Assembly (NCBI RefSeq): GCF_900142935.1
Contig: NZ_FSRS01000001.1
Location: 2,180,001-2,244,000 of the forward strand
Source of the DNA: Rhodovulum sp. ES.010
GTDB lineage: Bacteria > Pseudomonadota > Alphaproteobacteria > Rhodobacterales > Rhodobacteraceae
Length of the DNA stretch: 64,000 bases
Reading direction: 5' to 3'
Shown here in pieces: positions 46,735 through 55,478 of the stretch (position 1 is the stretch's first letter; each line of letters begins with the position of its first letter). The position numbers and the translations under genes were made by a program. The notes beneath the pieces are model-generated. The model was not told the origin of the DNA and did not search any database. It saw only the letters and a list, made by a program, of their open reading frames with translations.

Positions 46735-47514
46735 TCAGACGAACTGCTCGCGGATCAGCCGTTCTTCCAGCCCGTGGCCCGGGTCGAACAGGATGCGATG
46801 CGCGATCGCCGGCTCCGAGGCGATCTCGACCGAGGTCACGATCCCGGCGCCGCGGCTGTCGCCCTCGGCCATCACCGGGCGCTTGTCCGCCTCCTGCACG
46901 TCGATCCTGACCCGCGCGGCCTTGGGCAACAGCGCGCCCCGCCACCGCCGTGGCCGGAACGGCGCCACCGCCGTCAGCGCCAGCACGTCGGAGCCGATCG
47001 GCAGGATCGGGCCGTGGGCGGAGTAGTTGTAGGCGGTCGAGCCGGCCGGCGTCGCCACCAGCGCCCCGTCGCAGACCAGTTCCTCGAGCCGCAGCCGGCC
47101 GTCGACGAAGATCCGCAGCTTGGCGGCCTGCGGCCCCGCGCGCAGCAGGCTGACCTCGTTGATCGCAAGCGCCTCGACCACCGACCCGTCCGGCCGGGTG
47201 GCCTGCATCCGCAGGGGGTTGATGATCTCTTCCTCGGCCGCCTCCAGCCGCTCGATCAGCCCCTCCTCGCGGTACTCGTTCATCAGAAAGCCGATCGTGC
47301 CGCAATTCATGCCGTAGACCGGCGCCGGCAATCCTTGCGTGGAATGGAGCGTCTGCAGCATGAAGCCGTCGCCGCCCAGCGCGACGATCACCTCCGCCGC
47401 CTCGGGCGCCACCTCGCCGTAGCGCGCGGTCAGCAGGTCCAGCGCCCCTTCGGCGCGGGCCGTTTCGCTGGCCAGGAAGGCGATCTTCCGTGCAGGCTTC
47501 CTCAAAGGCGCCAT
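46735..47514 (-). CDS. nadK: NAD kinase
   Basis: A 259-residue ATP-NAD kinase making NADP. Motifs: [17 protein letters not shown] (GGDGF), [15 protein letters not shown] (the NxGxxGFL loop), [21 protein letters not shown] (NAD ribose site) and a C-terminal beta domain ([18 protein letters not shown]). It is somewhat shorter than the E. coli enzyme, as usual in alphaproteobacteria. Convergent with the response regulator upstream by about 35 bp, and divergent from glyA. Confidence 0.94.
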   Translation of the reverse strand: MAPLRKPARKIAFLASETARAEGALDLLTARYGEVAPEAAEVIVALGGDGFMLQTLHSTQGLPAPVYGMNCGTIGFLMNEYREEGLIERLEAAEEEIINPLRMQATRPDGSVVEALAINEVSLLRAGPQAAKLRIFVDGRLRLEELVCDGALVATPAGSTAYNYSAHGPILPIGSDVLALTAVAPFRPRRWRGALLPKAARVRIDVQEADKRPVMAEGDSRGAGIVTSVEIASEPAIAHRILFDPGHGLEERLIREQFV

Positions 47515-47681
47515 CCCGCCCCCTTTCGCGCGATTCCGCGTCAGTGATCGCGCGGGTCGGCCGGAAACTCAAGCCCGACGAAAGGTCTACCCCGTCCCCG
47601 AGGATTGAGGCTTTTGCGACGGGGCCAGTTCCGCTAAAACACGCTCCACGCCGCCACGGCCGCCATCAGGGAGATGCCAGC

Positions 47682-48977
47682 ATGAACGCACCGCACCAGG
47701 ACAACGGCTTTTTCACCGAAGCGCTCGCCAGCCGCGACCCAGGGATCGCCGAGGCCATCGGCCTGGAACTCGGCCGCCAGCGCGACGAGATCGAACTGAT
47801 CGCGTCGGAGAACATCGTCAGCCGGGCGGTGCTCGAGGCGCAGGGCTCGGTGATGACCAACAAATATGCCGAGGGCTACCCGGGCCGGCGCTATTACGGC
47901 GGCTGCCAGTTCGTCGACATCGCCGAGAACCTGGCGATCGAACGCGCCTGCAAGCTGTTCGACGCGGGCTTCGCCAACGTCCAGCCGAACTCGGGGTCGC
48001 AGGCCAACCAGGGCGTTTTCACCGCGCTGCTGAAACCCGGCGACACGATCCTGGGCATGAGCCTGGACGCGGGCGGCCACCTGACCCACGGCGCGGCCCC
48101 CAACCAGTCGGGCAAGTGGTTCAATGCGGTGCAATACGGCGTGCGCGAGGACGATCTCCTGCCCGATTACGACCAGATCGAGGCGCTGGCGAAAGAGCAC
48201 CAGCCCAAGATGATCATCGCTGGCGGCTCGGCGATCCCGCGCATCCTCGACTTCCCCCGCTTCCGCCAGATCGCCGACATGGTCGGCGCCTGGCTGCTGG
48301 TCGACATGGCCCATTTCGCGGGGCTGGTCGCGGCGGGCCTCTACCCCTCGCCCTTGCCGCACGCCCATGTCGCCACGACCACCACGCACAAGACCCTGCG
48401 CGGCCCGCGCGGCGGCATGATCCTGACCAATGACGAGGCGCTCGCCAAGAAGTTCAATTCGGCGATCTTCCCCGGCATCCAGGGCGGCCCGCTGATGCAT
48501 GTGATCGCGGGCAAGGCGGTAGCCTTCGGCGAGGCGCTGGAGCCGGGCTTCAAGACCTACCAGGAACAGGTCGTCAAGAACGCCAAGGCGATGGGCGCGG
48601 CCTTGGAAGAGGGGGGCCTGAGCCTGGTCACCGGCGGCACCGACAGCCACGTCCTGCTGGTCGACCTGCGGCCCAAGGGCGTGAAGGGCAACGCCACCGA
48701 AAAGGCGCTGGGACGCGCGCATATCACCTGCAACAAGAACGGCATCCCGTTCGACACCGAGAAACCGACCATCACCAGCGGCATCCGCCTCGGCTCGCCC
48801 GCCGGTACCACGCGGGGCTTCGGCGAACAGGAATTCGCCCAGATCGGCCGCTGGATCACCGAGGTGGTCGACGGGCTCGCCGGCAATGGCGAAGAGGACA
48901 ATTCCGCGGTCGAGGACAAGGTCAAGGGCGAGGTCGCCGAGCTCTGCGCGCGCTTCCCCCTCTACCCCGGCCTCTGA
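47682..48977 (+). CDS. glyA: Serine hydroxymethyltransferase
   Basis: A 431-residue PLP enzyme that interconverts serine and glycine with tetrahydrofolate. Landmarks: [80 protein letters not shown], the PLP lysine in [16 protein letters not shown] and the C-terminal [22 protein letters not shown] lies upstream of the ATG. I saw no riboswitch in the 167-bp region shared with nadK. Confidence 0.96.
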   Translation: MNAPHQDNGFFTEALASRDPGIAEAIGLELGRQRDEIELIASENIVSRAVLEAQGSVMTNKYAEGYPGRRYYGGCQFVDIAENLAIERACKLFDAGFANVQPNSGSQANQGVFTALLKPGDTILGMSLDAGGHLTHGAAPNQSGKWFNAVQYGVREDDLLPDYDQIEALAKEHQPKMIIAGGSAIPRILDFPRFRQIADMVGAWLLVDMAHFAGLVAAGLYPSPLPHAHVATTTTHKTLRGPRGGMILTNDEALAKKFNSAIFPGIQGGPLMHVIAGKAVAFGEALEPGFKTYQEQVVKNAKAMGAALEEGGLSLVTGGTDSHVLLVDLRPKGVKGNATEKALGRAHITCNKNGIPFDTEKPTITSGIRLGSPAGTTRGFGEQEFAQIGRWITEVVDGLAGNGEEDNSAVEDKVKGEVAELCARFPLYPGL

Positions 48978-49011
48978 CACGGCATCGTCGGGGGGCGTCG
49001 CCGCCGCCCCC

Positions 49012-49054
49012 CTTCTTCTTGGCCCAAATACTCCAAACCGGGGCCGCAGGCCCC
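49012..49054. repeat. Third copy of the TTGGCCCAAATACTC motif, followed by a hairpin
   Basis: CTTCTTGGCCCAAATACTC with one more CTT in front (49012-49033) is the same motif as in the pair at 28544-28754. It is followed at once by GGGGCCGCAGGCCCC (49040-49054), a perfect GC hairpin. It lies in the 90-bp gap between glyA and the hydrolase gene. The repeated coupling of this motif with GC-rich hairpins after stop codons suggests a role in 3' ends. Confidence 0.75.
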
Positions 49055-49068
49055 GCCCCCGAGGTGAC

Positions 49069-49833
49069 ATGCTCGCCACGCAGGTTCAGGGCACGCCGAC
49101 CGACGCCCCGCCGCTCCTGATCGCGCACGGGCTCTTCGGCTCGGCCCGGAACTGGGGCGTGATCGCCAAGCGGCTGTCCGACGGCCGCGAGGTCCTCGCC
49201 GTCGACATGCGCAACCACGGCGACAGCCCCTGGACGGACAGCCACCGCTACCCCGACCTCGCCGAAGACCTCGCCGAGGTGATCGACGCCCATGGCGGGC
49301 GGGCGGAGGTGCTGGGCCACTCGATGGGGGGCAAGGCGGCGATGGTGCTGGCGCTCACGCGGCCCGACATGGTGAGCCGGCTGGTCGTGGCCGATATCGC
49401 GCCGGTCGCCTACGGCCACAGCCAGTCGCACCTGATCGCGGCGATGCGCGCGCTCGACCTCGGCCCTGTCACCCGCCGGGGCGAGGCCGACGCGGCGCTG
49501 TCCGGCACCATCGAGGACCCGTCCACCCGCGCCTTCCTGCTGCAGTCGCTGGACCTGAAGGCCACCCCGCCGGACTGGCGGCTGAACCTCGACGTTCTGG
49601 ACGCCGAGATGGCCCACATCACAGGCTGGCCCGACGACGTGACGGGGCGGTTCGACCGCCCTACCCTGTTCCTCTCGGGCGGGGCCTCGGACTATGTCCG
49701 CCCCGAGCACCGCGACCGGATCAAGGCGTTGTTTCCCAAGGCCCGCTTCGCGAAACTCCCCGGCGCCGGCCACTGGCTGCATGCCGAGAAGCCCCGCGAC
49801 TTCGAGGCGGCGGTCCGCGCGTTCCTGTCCTAG
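49069..49833 (+). CDS. Alpha/beta hydrolase (esterase-like)
   Basis: A 254-residue soluble hydrolase. LLIAHGLFGSARNWGVIAKR contains the HG oxyanion element, VDMRNHGDSPWTD the family helix start, LGHSMGGKAAMVLALTRP the nucleophile elbow with Ser, and PTLFLSGGASDYVRPEH and GAGHWLHAEKP the Asp and His. This pattern matches the YbfF-type esterases. Substrate unknown. It follows glyA by about 90 bp. Its stop overlaps the stop of the convergent cytochrome b561 gene by four bases. Confidence 0.9.
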   Translation: MLATQVQGTPTDAPPLLIAHGLFGSARNWGVIAKRLSDGREVLAVDMRNHGDSPWTDSHRYPDLAEDLAEVIDAHGGRAEVLGHSMGGKAAMVLALTRPDMVSRLVVADIAPVAYGHSQSHLIAAMRALDLGPVTRRGEADAALSGTIEDPSTRAFLLQSLDLKATPPDWRLNLDVLDAEMAHITGWPDDVTGRFDRPTLFLSGGASDYVRPEHRDRIKALFPKARFAKLPGAGHWLHAEKPRDFEAAVRAFLS

Positions 49834-50321
49834 TCGACCGGCTTGACCATCCGGGTCATCGTGCCGTCCTTCTTGAGGATCTGCCCGGCCAGCGCCGCGG
49901 CGACATGGGCCACGATCAGCAGGAACAGCACCACCCGCAAGACCGAGTGGACATTGCCCGCCAGCGCCGAGCCCTGGGACCACGCCACCATGCCCGAGAC
50001 CGGCAACAGCACCATCAGCAGGTAGAACAGCCCGTACATCGCCCGCGCCGCCTTGACCTGCGCGGGGGAATGCGACGGGTCGGGCGCCGGCACCCCGTGC
50101 ACGACGCGCAGCCCGATGCGCCAGAACGCCAGCACCAGGATCAGAAGGCCGGACCCGATATGGATCGCCACCGACGCGCCAAGCGCCTTGCTCCCGGTTT
50201 CGAGGAACTCGCCGAACGCCTGCGACATCCCGCCGTTGAACAGGAACTGGATCGCCACAAGGACCACCACCGCCCAGTGCAGGCGGATTTGCAGGCGCGA
50301 ATATCCGGACACCGACATCAT
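49830..50321 (-). CDS. Cytochrome b561 family protein
   Basis: A 163-residue membrane protein with four hydrophobic segments: YSRLQIRLHWAVVVLVAIQF (His ligand), VAIHIGSGLLILVLAFWRIG, YGLFYLLMVLLPVSGMVAWS and VLRVVLFLLIVAHVAAALAG (His ligands). It carries two b hemes and passes electrons between quinol and a periplasmic or cytoplasmic partner. Two tandem ATG (50321, 50318) follow a GGAG; the first is used. Confidence 0.9.
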   Translation of the reverse strand: MMSVSGYSRLQIRLHWAVVVLVAIQFLFNGGMSQAFGEFLETGSKALGASVAIHIGSGLLILVLAFWRIGLRVVHGVPAPDPSHSPAQVKAARAMYGLFYLLMVLLPVSGMVAWSQGSALAGNVHSVLRVVLFLLIVAHVAAALAGQILKKDGTMTRMVKPVD

Positions 50322-50372
50322 GAGACTCCGAAGATCAGAACGTGACATCCGACCGCCGGAGATCGCCGCCGG

Positions 50373-50549
50373 TCAGTAGATTGCGCGCGCCACCTGCCAG
50401 GATACCGGCATCGCGAGCACGAAGCCGATCGCGGCGGCGGTGACGATCGGAACCGTCGTGCCATAGCCCGCGACGAGCACCACGACGATCGCGATCCCCA
50501 TCAGCGTAGCGGAGATCAGCACGAACAGGACTGCGGCCAGGCGAAGCAT
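50373..50549 (-). CDS. Small two-helix membrane protein (of the type often mislabelled CTP synthetase)
   Basis: A 58-residue protein with two membrane helices (LRLAAVLFVLISATLMGIAI and VTAAAIGFVLAMPVSWQVAR), a pattern I recall from short Rhodobacteraceae proteins annotated CTP synthetase although they have nothing in common with PyrG. ATG 50549 is chosen over an upstream ATG because GGAGGG is correctly spaced. Function unknown; possibly an accessory of the neighbouring cytochrome b561. Confidence 0.75.
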   Translation of the reverse strand: MLRLAAVLFVLISATLMGIAIVVVLVAGYGTTVPIVTAAAIGFVLAMPVSWQVARAIY

Positions 50550-50631
50550 CGGGCCCTCCATCACTGGACTTGTTCCAATGACAGAAAGCCCCCGCACGCG
50601 CCGATCCCACCTTGATCTGGCGCAAGTTGCG

Positions 50632-51066
50632 TCAGAATGACCAGATGCGCGTCACCCGGTCGGTCATCGCCTTGGCCATGGCGGGGGGCTGGGCCACGCC
50701 CACCCCCTCGATCAGCGCGTCCGCCTCGGCGCCCTTGCCGGGCAGGTAGATCGCGCAGACCTCGGCGGTGGCGCCCTTCTTGATCGCGGCCTGCAGCAGG
50801 GCCTGCGGGCTCGCCCCCTTGGGCGGCTGGGGCGCGGTGGCGCTTTCGGGCGCGTCCTTCAGCGCCATGTCGGCGGCCGGGCCGCACAGCAGGATGCGCG
50901 TGGGCACGCCGCGGTCGATGGCCTGGTTGGTGAGCACCATGCTCATCAGCTGGGTCTGCGGGTTGGCGTCGGTCACGACGGCCACCAGCTTGCGCACGTC
51001 GTCGGCCGCGGCGGCGGTGGCGGTCAGCGCCAGCGCCACGGCCGTCGCCTTCAGTGTCTTGAGCAT
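50632..51066 (-). CDS. Secreted DsrE-family protein
   Basis: A 144-residue exported protein: signal peptide MLKTLKATAVALALTATAAA, then the DsrE/F-like alpha-beta fold (KLVAVVTDANPQTQLMSMVL, RGVPTRILLCGPAADMALKD, KGATAEVCAIYLPGKGAEAD). Two Cys are present (LLCGP and EVCAI), as in periplasmic members of unknown role in sulfur chemistry. The long N-terminal extension before ATG 51066 is unlikely; a GGGGG ribosome site supports this start. Confidence 0.8.
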   Translation of the reverse strand: MLKTLKATAVALALTATAAAADDVRKLVAVVTDANPQTQLMSMVLTNQAIDRGVPTRILLCGPAADMALKDAPESATAPQPPKGASPQALLQAAIKKGATAEVCAIYLPGKGAEADALIEGVGVAQPPAMAKAMTDRVTRIWSF

Positions 51067-51220
51067 CGGGTCATCCCCCTTGGTCGGTTGCGATGCGACA
51101 GCCATAGGCGAAACCGGCGGCGGCATATGTGACTTGCGCACATTCCCCGCGTGGTGACGGGCCTAAAGCCGCGCCGGCCGCGCCGTGCTATGATGCGCGC
51201 GGTGAACGAAGGGGACCGCC

Positions 51221-51499
51221 ATGATCAGCCTGGACGACATCGAGGACATGACCGACCTGACGCGCGAGGAGATCGCCGCCATCGCCGAGCACGAACACAT
51301 CCCGGAGGCGGACGCGACGCTGACGGGGGAGTATCTGATGCACATCCACCACGGGCCGCAGACGGTGCAGAAGATGATCTGCGAGGATATCCGCGACGCG
51401 CTGCACGCGGATGACGTGGCCCATGCCAAGGCGCTTTACGCGGTGCTGCACCGCTTCGTCTCGGACCACCCGGAGGCGATCCGGGGGTCCGAGGGGTAG
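51221..51499 (+). CDS. Small acidic conserved-looking protein
   Basis: A 92-residue soluble protein, rich in Asp, Glu and His: ISLDDIEDMTDLTREEIAAI, AEHEHIPEADATLTGEYLMH, then VQKMICEDIRDALHADDVAH. All helical by look. No family name comes to mind with certainty. GAAGGGG precedes ATG 51221. Convergent with the next small membrane protein gene. Confidence 0.7.
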   Translation: MISLDDIEDMTDLTREEIAAIAEHEHIPEADATLTGEYLMHIHHGPQTVQKMICEDIRDALHADDVAHAKALYAVLHRFVSDHPEAIRGSEG

Positions 51500-51500
51500 G

Positions 51501-51755
51501 TCAGACTTCGGGCAGGCCGGCGCGCGGGTCGGCGCGAAGTTGCACCTGCGGGTCGCGACGGGTCCAGAACGGGTCTTCGTCCTTGATCCTGCGCGAGACG
51601 ACATAGGCGGCCGGCCAGGCGCCGATGGCCCCGATGCCCGCGCCGATGGCGACGGCGATCCAACTGTAGAAGCCCAGCGAGAACATAACGATCACGAGGA
51701 ACCCGGTGATCACGGCCCCGGTGACGGGGGTGAGCATGATGCTCAGACGGTCCAT
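51501..51755 (-). CDS. Small membrane protein with two helices
   Basis: An 84-residue protein: TPVTGAVITGFLVIVMFSLG and WIAVAIGAGIGAIGAWPAAY are membrane segments, then a charged tail with RRIKDEDPFWTRRD. The ribosome site GGGAGGC lies before ATG 51755. It is followed on the same strand by an unrelated but similarly sized membrane protein, and both are preceded by GGAGGCTTCC, so they may be coexpressed. Confidence 0.7.
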   Translation of the reverse strand: MDRLSIMLTPVTGAVITGFLVIVMFSLGFYSWIAVAIGAGIGAIGAWPAAYVVSRRIKDEDPFWTRRDPQVQLRADPRAGLPEV

Positions 51756-51848
51756 GGAAGCCTCCCTTGGTTTGCGGCATTGCGGGAGGGTTACGTGCGG
51801 CAGTCTGTCGCGGATCAGTCGGGGGCGGTAACAGGGGCGTGAGGGGCG

Positions 51849-52115
51849 CTAGAGCAGCAGGGCGATCAGGCCGGCGACCGTGACCGGACCGAGGGCGGAG
51901 ACGACGAGGCGCAGGGTATTCTCGCGCCGGCCCGGGGAGCCCGTGCGTTCCAGCGCCTCGCGTTTTCCGGGGTCGTTGGCGATCACCGTGAAGCGCCAGT
52001 AGGAGAAGGCGACGAAAAGGGCAAAGCCGATGAGCGCGGCGACGCCGCCCCAGAGCAGCCCGTGGAACTGCAGGACGACAAAGCCGCCCACGATCGCCGA
52101 AATCAGTGCCAGCAT
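51849..52115 (-). CDS. Small membrane protein with several helices
   Basis: An 88-residue protein with hydrophobic segments LALISAIVGGFVVLQFHGLL, GGVAALIGFALFVAFSYWRF and LVVSALGPVTVAGLIALLL, joined by a charged loop (NDPGKREALERTGSPGRREN). GGAGGC precedes ATG 52115. No family recognised. Confidence 0.7.
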   Translation of the reverse strand: MLALISAIVGGFVVLQFHGLLWGGVAALIGFALFVAFSYWRFTVIANDPGKREALERTGSPGRRENTLRLVVSALGPVTVAGLIALLL

Positions 52116-52218
52116 GGAAGCCTCCGCAACCCGTTCGCCCTCAGGTGGCCCATCCGCCGGCCCGATGCAATGGTGTGCGGGGCCTGCGACCCCCCTTCCC
52201 CACCGGATCATGCACGGA
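52116..52218. other. Intergenic stretch before palindromic copy 1
   Basis: About 100 bases before the palindromic element; together with 52310-52436 this gap holds no gene that I recognise. The DNA becomes visibly AT-richer from about 52330, before the start of the next gene. Confidence 0.4.
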
Positions 52219-52309
52219 GGGCAGCGCCCGACCCGCGGGCGGGACGCGAAGCGCCCGCGTCGTGCCGGAGGCACGCCTGCGGCGTGACGGGGCGGGTCGG
52301 GCGCTGCCC
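52219..52309. repeat. Palindromic element, copy 1
   Basis: GGGCAGCGCCCGACCCG (52219-52235) is repeated as its exact complement at 52293-52309, with 57 bp between that themselves fold (GCGCCCGCG/CGCC-type arms). Downstream it continues GGCCTGTTGGC. The same arms and tail occur at 56878-56953. The two copies enclose 4.6 kb with an AT-richer gene, lepA and a repeat protein gene. It resembles large REP or stem-loop repeats. Confidence 0.82.
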
Positions 52310-52436
52310 GGCCTGTTGGCGGGAGCGTTCAGTAGGCAATTGAAGAAATTACCGCCAGCGTGAAGAATAACAAGAATTGTCTTCGACACTTGGAAGGCGC
52401 ATAACCTGCGTCACGGACAGCACAAGGCAAAGCGAC

Positions 52437-53426
52437 ATGACTGAAAAAGGTGATATTATTCCCCCGAACCAATCCGGACCACTTGTCGACTTACGAGATC
52501 TTCCCACCGACGCGCTTCGCGCCCTTATTGATCGACTGAACAAAAAATCGCAAACAGCCACTCGGATTTTTGAGGGTGAGTATGAAATAAAAATTGAAGA
52601 CTTAAAGCGACTACTTGACCAAATTCGACAGGAGTTCGCCGGATCAACGAAGCTGAATGTATCAGCATCCGCAACTATCCTTACATCGAAGAATCGAAAA
52701 TTTGACTTCTCAACGTGGGAGGAATTTGAAACCTTCGACACATCTCAACCCGAAAACACCAGATCCCTTACCGTAGGACTAATTGCCGATGTCCTGCGGG
52801 GGGAAAAGAATGATTTCGAACGCTTTGAGGTAGAGGTGTCCATTCAAAACAATCCGGCACAATTTGGAATACAGATTGGTCCTCTTGGCGTTCGGCCAGT
52901 TTCCGGGTTCGAAGTTCCCCCCGCGCCAATCGTGGCGCAAGTAAAATTCCCTGATTACATCCTAGGAAAGAATATAATCTCAACAATAGAAAGCTGGGAA
53001 CAAGCGTTGCCGCGTCGCGCGACAGACTTCCGAAAGCGTGTGCAAAAGAGGTCACACATGATCCGCGCGGCAACAGTGTTCTCAACAACAGCCGCCGCGC
53101 TCGCGGCCTGTTTTATCATTTATAATTTTAGGATGGAACAACTTTCTTCGGCATTCAGCCTCCCATCAATGCTTTTTTTGGGAGCCCTGGTCACATATTG
53201 CCTTCACTCGACTGGCTCATTCTTTGCATCTCAGATTGAGCGGAATATAGACAGGCAGCGCCCACACTACAACGTTATCCTCACCGCAGGAGACCAGCGG
53301 AAAGAAGAGCAGCGGAAAATAGAAAATTCAAAATACAGAATGCGCGCAATATATTTCGCCCTAGCGTCCTCCGCGCAAGTGCTAGTCAGTCTATTTGCAG
53401 AGTATCTGGCGCGAAAGTTATTCTGA
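52437..53426 (+). CDS. AT-richer gene for a two-helix membrane protein, likely acquired
   Basis: A 329-residue protein. The N-terminal two thirds are soluble and mixed alpha/beta (VDLRDLPTDALRALIDRLNK, then KIEDLKRLLDQIRQEFAG and DFSTWEEFETFDTSQPENTR), perhaps a ligand-binding part. Two membrane helices lie toward the C-terminus (VFSTTAAALAACFIIYNF and PSMLFLGALVTYCLHSTGSF), then a charged linker and a last hydrophobic end. I do not recognise it. Codons such as ATA, TTA, AAA and AGA and the low GC differ from everything around. Its stop is one base from that of the convergent lepA gene. Start ATG 52437 with a weak AAGG upstream. Confidence 0.75.
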   Translation: MTEKGDIIPPNQSGPLVDLRDLPTDALRALIDRLNKKSQTATRIFEGEYEIKIEDLKRLLDQIRQEFAGSTKLNVSASATILTSKNRKFDFSTWEEFETFDTSQPENTRSLTVGLIADVLRGEKNDFERFEVEVSIQNNPAQFGIQIGPLGVRPVSGFEVPPAPIVAQVKFPDYILGKNIISTIESWEQALPRRATDFRKRVQKRSHMIRAATVFSTTAAALAACFIIYNFRMEQLSSAFSLPSMLFLGALVTYCLHSTGSFFASQIERNIDRQRPHYNVILTAGDQRKEEQRKIENSKYRMRAIYFALASSAQVLVSLFAEYLARKLF

Positions 53427-53427
53427 T

Positions 53428-55230
53428 TCACCCATCCATCTTCAACGCATTGATGAACGCCGCCTGCGGGATTTCCACCTTCCCGAACTGGCGCATCTTC
53501 TTCTTGCCCGCCTTCTGCTTGTCCAGCAGTTTCCGCTTCCGCGTCGCGTCGCCGCCATAGCACTTGGCGGTCACGTCCTTCCTGAGTGCGGCCAGCGTTT
53601 CGCGGGCGATCACCCGGCCGCCGATCGCCGCCTGGATCGGGATCTTGAACATGTGGCGGGGGATCAGCTCCTTGAGTTTCTCGCACATCGCCCGGCCCCG
53701 CATTTCCGCCCGGTCGCGGTGCACCATGGTCGACAGCGCGTCCACCGGCTCGTCATTGACGAGGATCTGCATCTTGACGAGGTAATCCTCTCGATAGCCG
53801 ATCATCTGGTAGTCGAAGCTCGCATAGCCCTTGGTCACCGATTTCAGACGGTCGTAGAAATCGAATACGACCTCGTTAAGGGGCAGGTCGTAGACCACCA
53901 TCGCGCGCGACCCGGCATAGGTCAGGTCGAGCTGTTCGCCGCGCCGGTCCTGGCAGAGTTTGAGGACGTCGCCCAGGAACTCGTCCGGCACCATGATCGT
54001 GGCCTTGATCCGCGGCTCCTCGATATGGTCGACAAGGGTCATGTCGGGCATGTCGGCGGGGTTGTGCAACTCCTTCACCGTGCCGTCCTTCATGTAGACG
54101 TTGTAGATGACCGAGGGTGCGGTGGTGATGAGGTCGATGTTCCACTCGCGCTCCAGCCGGTCGCGGATCACCTCCAGGTGCAGAAGGCCGAGGAACCCGC
54201 AGCGGAAGCCGAAGCCCAGCGCGGCAGAGGTTTCCATCTCGTAGGTGAAACTGGCGTCGTTGAGGGCGAGCTTCTCGATGGCGTCGCGCAGGTCCTCGAA
54301 GTCGTTGGAATCGACGGGGAAGAGGCCGCAGAACACCACCGGCTGCGACGGCTTGAAGCCCGGCAGCGGCGTCTCGACGCCCTTCTTCTCGGTGGTGATG
54401 GTGTCGCCGACGCGGGTGTCGCGGACCTGCTTGATCGAGGCGGTGAGAAAGCCGATCTCGCCCGGCCCCAGTTCCTTGACGTCGGTCATCGCCGGGCGGA
54501 ACACGCCGATCTTGTCGACCTGGTAGGCGCCCCCCGTTTTCATCATGCGGATGCGGTCGCCCTTCTTCAGGACGCCGTCGATGATGCGGACAAGGACGAC
54601 GACCCCAAGATATGGGTCGTAATAGCTGTCGACCAACAAGGCCTTGAGGGGGGCATCTCGGGTGCCCTCATGCGGGGGCGGCAGGCGGTGGACGATGGCC
54701 TCCAGCACGTCGGGGATGCCGAGGCCGGTCTTGGCGCTGATATGGATGGCGTCGGTGGCGTCGATGCCGATCACGTCCTCGATCTGCTCGGCCACGCGGT
54801 CGGGGTCGGCGGCGGGCAGGTCGATCTTGTTCAGGACCGGCACGATCTCGTGGTCGGCGTCGATGGCGGTGTAGACATTCGCCAGCGTCTGCGCCTCGAC
54901 CCCTTGCGTCGCGTCGACCACCAGAAGCGAGCCCTCGACCGCGCGCATGGACCGCGAGACCTCATAGGCGAAGTCGACATGGCCGGGCGTGTCTATCAGG
55001 TTGAGAACATAGGTATTTCCGTCCTTCGCGGGGTATTCGATCCGGACCGTGTTGGCCTTGATCGTGATGCCCCGCTCGCGCTCGATATCCATGGCGTCCA
55101 GCAACTGGTCCTTCATGTCGCGTTCGGCGACGGTGCCGGTGAGCTGGATCAGCCGGTCGGCCAGGGTGGACTTGCCGTGGTCGATATGGGCCACGATCGA
55201 GAAGTTGCGGATATGTGCGAGATCGGTCAT
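53428..55230 (-). CDS. lepA: Elongation factor 4 (LepA) GTPase
   Basis: A 600-residue ribosome-associated translational GTPase. G1 [18 protein letters not shown] at 11-28, the G2 region [12 protein letters not shown]3 [21 protein letters not shown]4 [12 protein letters not shown], and the LepA-specific C-terminal domain ([20 protein letters not shown]) are all present. ATG 55230 is the accepted start for the family ([20 protein letters not shown]). Full length. The upstream region carries an 11-bp tandem repeat. Confidence 0.97.
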   Translation of the reverse strand: MTDLAHIRNFSIVAHIDHGKSTLADRLIQLTGTVAERDMKDQLLDAMDIERERGITIKANTVRIEYPAKDGNTYVLNLIDTPGHVDFAYEVSRSMRAVEGSLLVVDATQGVEAQTLANVYTAIDADHEIVPVLNKIDLPAADPDRVAEQIEDVIGIDATDAIHISAKTGLGIPDVLEAIVHRLPPPHEGTRDAPLKALLVDSYYDPYLGVVVLVRIIDGVLKKGDRIRMMKTGGAYQVDKIGVFRPAMTDVKELGPGEIGFLTASIKQVRDTRVGDTITTEKKGVETPLPGFKPSQPVVFCGLFPVDSNDFEDLRDAIEKLALNDASFTYEMETSAALGFGFRCGFLGLLHLEVIRDRLEREWNIDLITTAPSVIYNVYMKDGTVKELHNPADMPDMTLVDHIEEPRIKATIMVPDEFLGDVLKLCQDRRGEQLDLTYAGSRAMVVYDLPLNEVVFDFYDRLKSVTKGYASFDYQMIGYREDYLVKMQILVNDEPVDALSTMVHRDRAEMRGRAMCEKLKELIPRHMFKIPIQAAIGGRVIARETLAALRKDVTAKCYGGDATRKRKLLDKQKAGKKKMRQFGKVEIPQAAFINALKMDG

Positions 55231-55327
55231 TGGGCGGATATGCGGCGGTTTGCAGGGCCGGTCAAGCGGAACCGCGGCCGGGCGCCCGGTGCGGGTTAAC
55301 GGCCTTGTTTTGCGGGGCTCCGGCAAT

Positions 55328-55377
55328 CGGACTTTCATCGGACTTCCATCGGACTTTTGTCGGACTTTTGTCGGACC
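55328..55377. repeat. 11-bp tandem repeat upstream of lepA
   Basis: Four complete and one partial unit of CGGACTTTYRT: CGGACTTTCAT, CGGACTTCCAT, CGGACTTTTGT twice, then CGGACCC. The repeat lies about 100 bp before the lepA start and 100 bp before the divergent repeat-protein gene. The two later units are identical, suggesting recent slippage. The unit length of 11 is close to one helical turn, so it may present sites on one face of DNA. Confidence 0.85.
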
Positions 55378-55478
55378 CGGGGCGAGGTTGACGCACCGCA
55401 CGCCGTGCAACGGGCGGCAGGCTTGATCGGGGCACGCGGCGCCGCCAAAGTGACCGCGCGACGAGGGGCGAGGGGCCG

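Noticed and set aside
47515..47681. Possible riboswitch in the glyA leader
   Set aside because: The 167-bp region shows no pattern that I can match to glycine, SAM/SAH or folate aptamers.
47634..49079. A 481-residue open frame opposite glyA
   Set aside because: Shadow of a well-supported SHMT gene.
50373..50549. CTP synthetase as a name for the 58-residue protein
   Set aside because: Two membrane helices and no amidotransferase or synthetase motif; the name is a recurring mislabel.
53395..55299. A 634-residue open frame opposite lepA
   Set aside because: LepA is complete and unmistakable on the minus strand; the antisense frame has no domain pattern.
55328..55377. Possible CRISPR array
   Set aside because: The repeats are 11 bp, directly adjacent with no spacers, and no cas genes are present.
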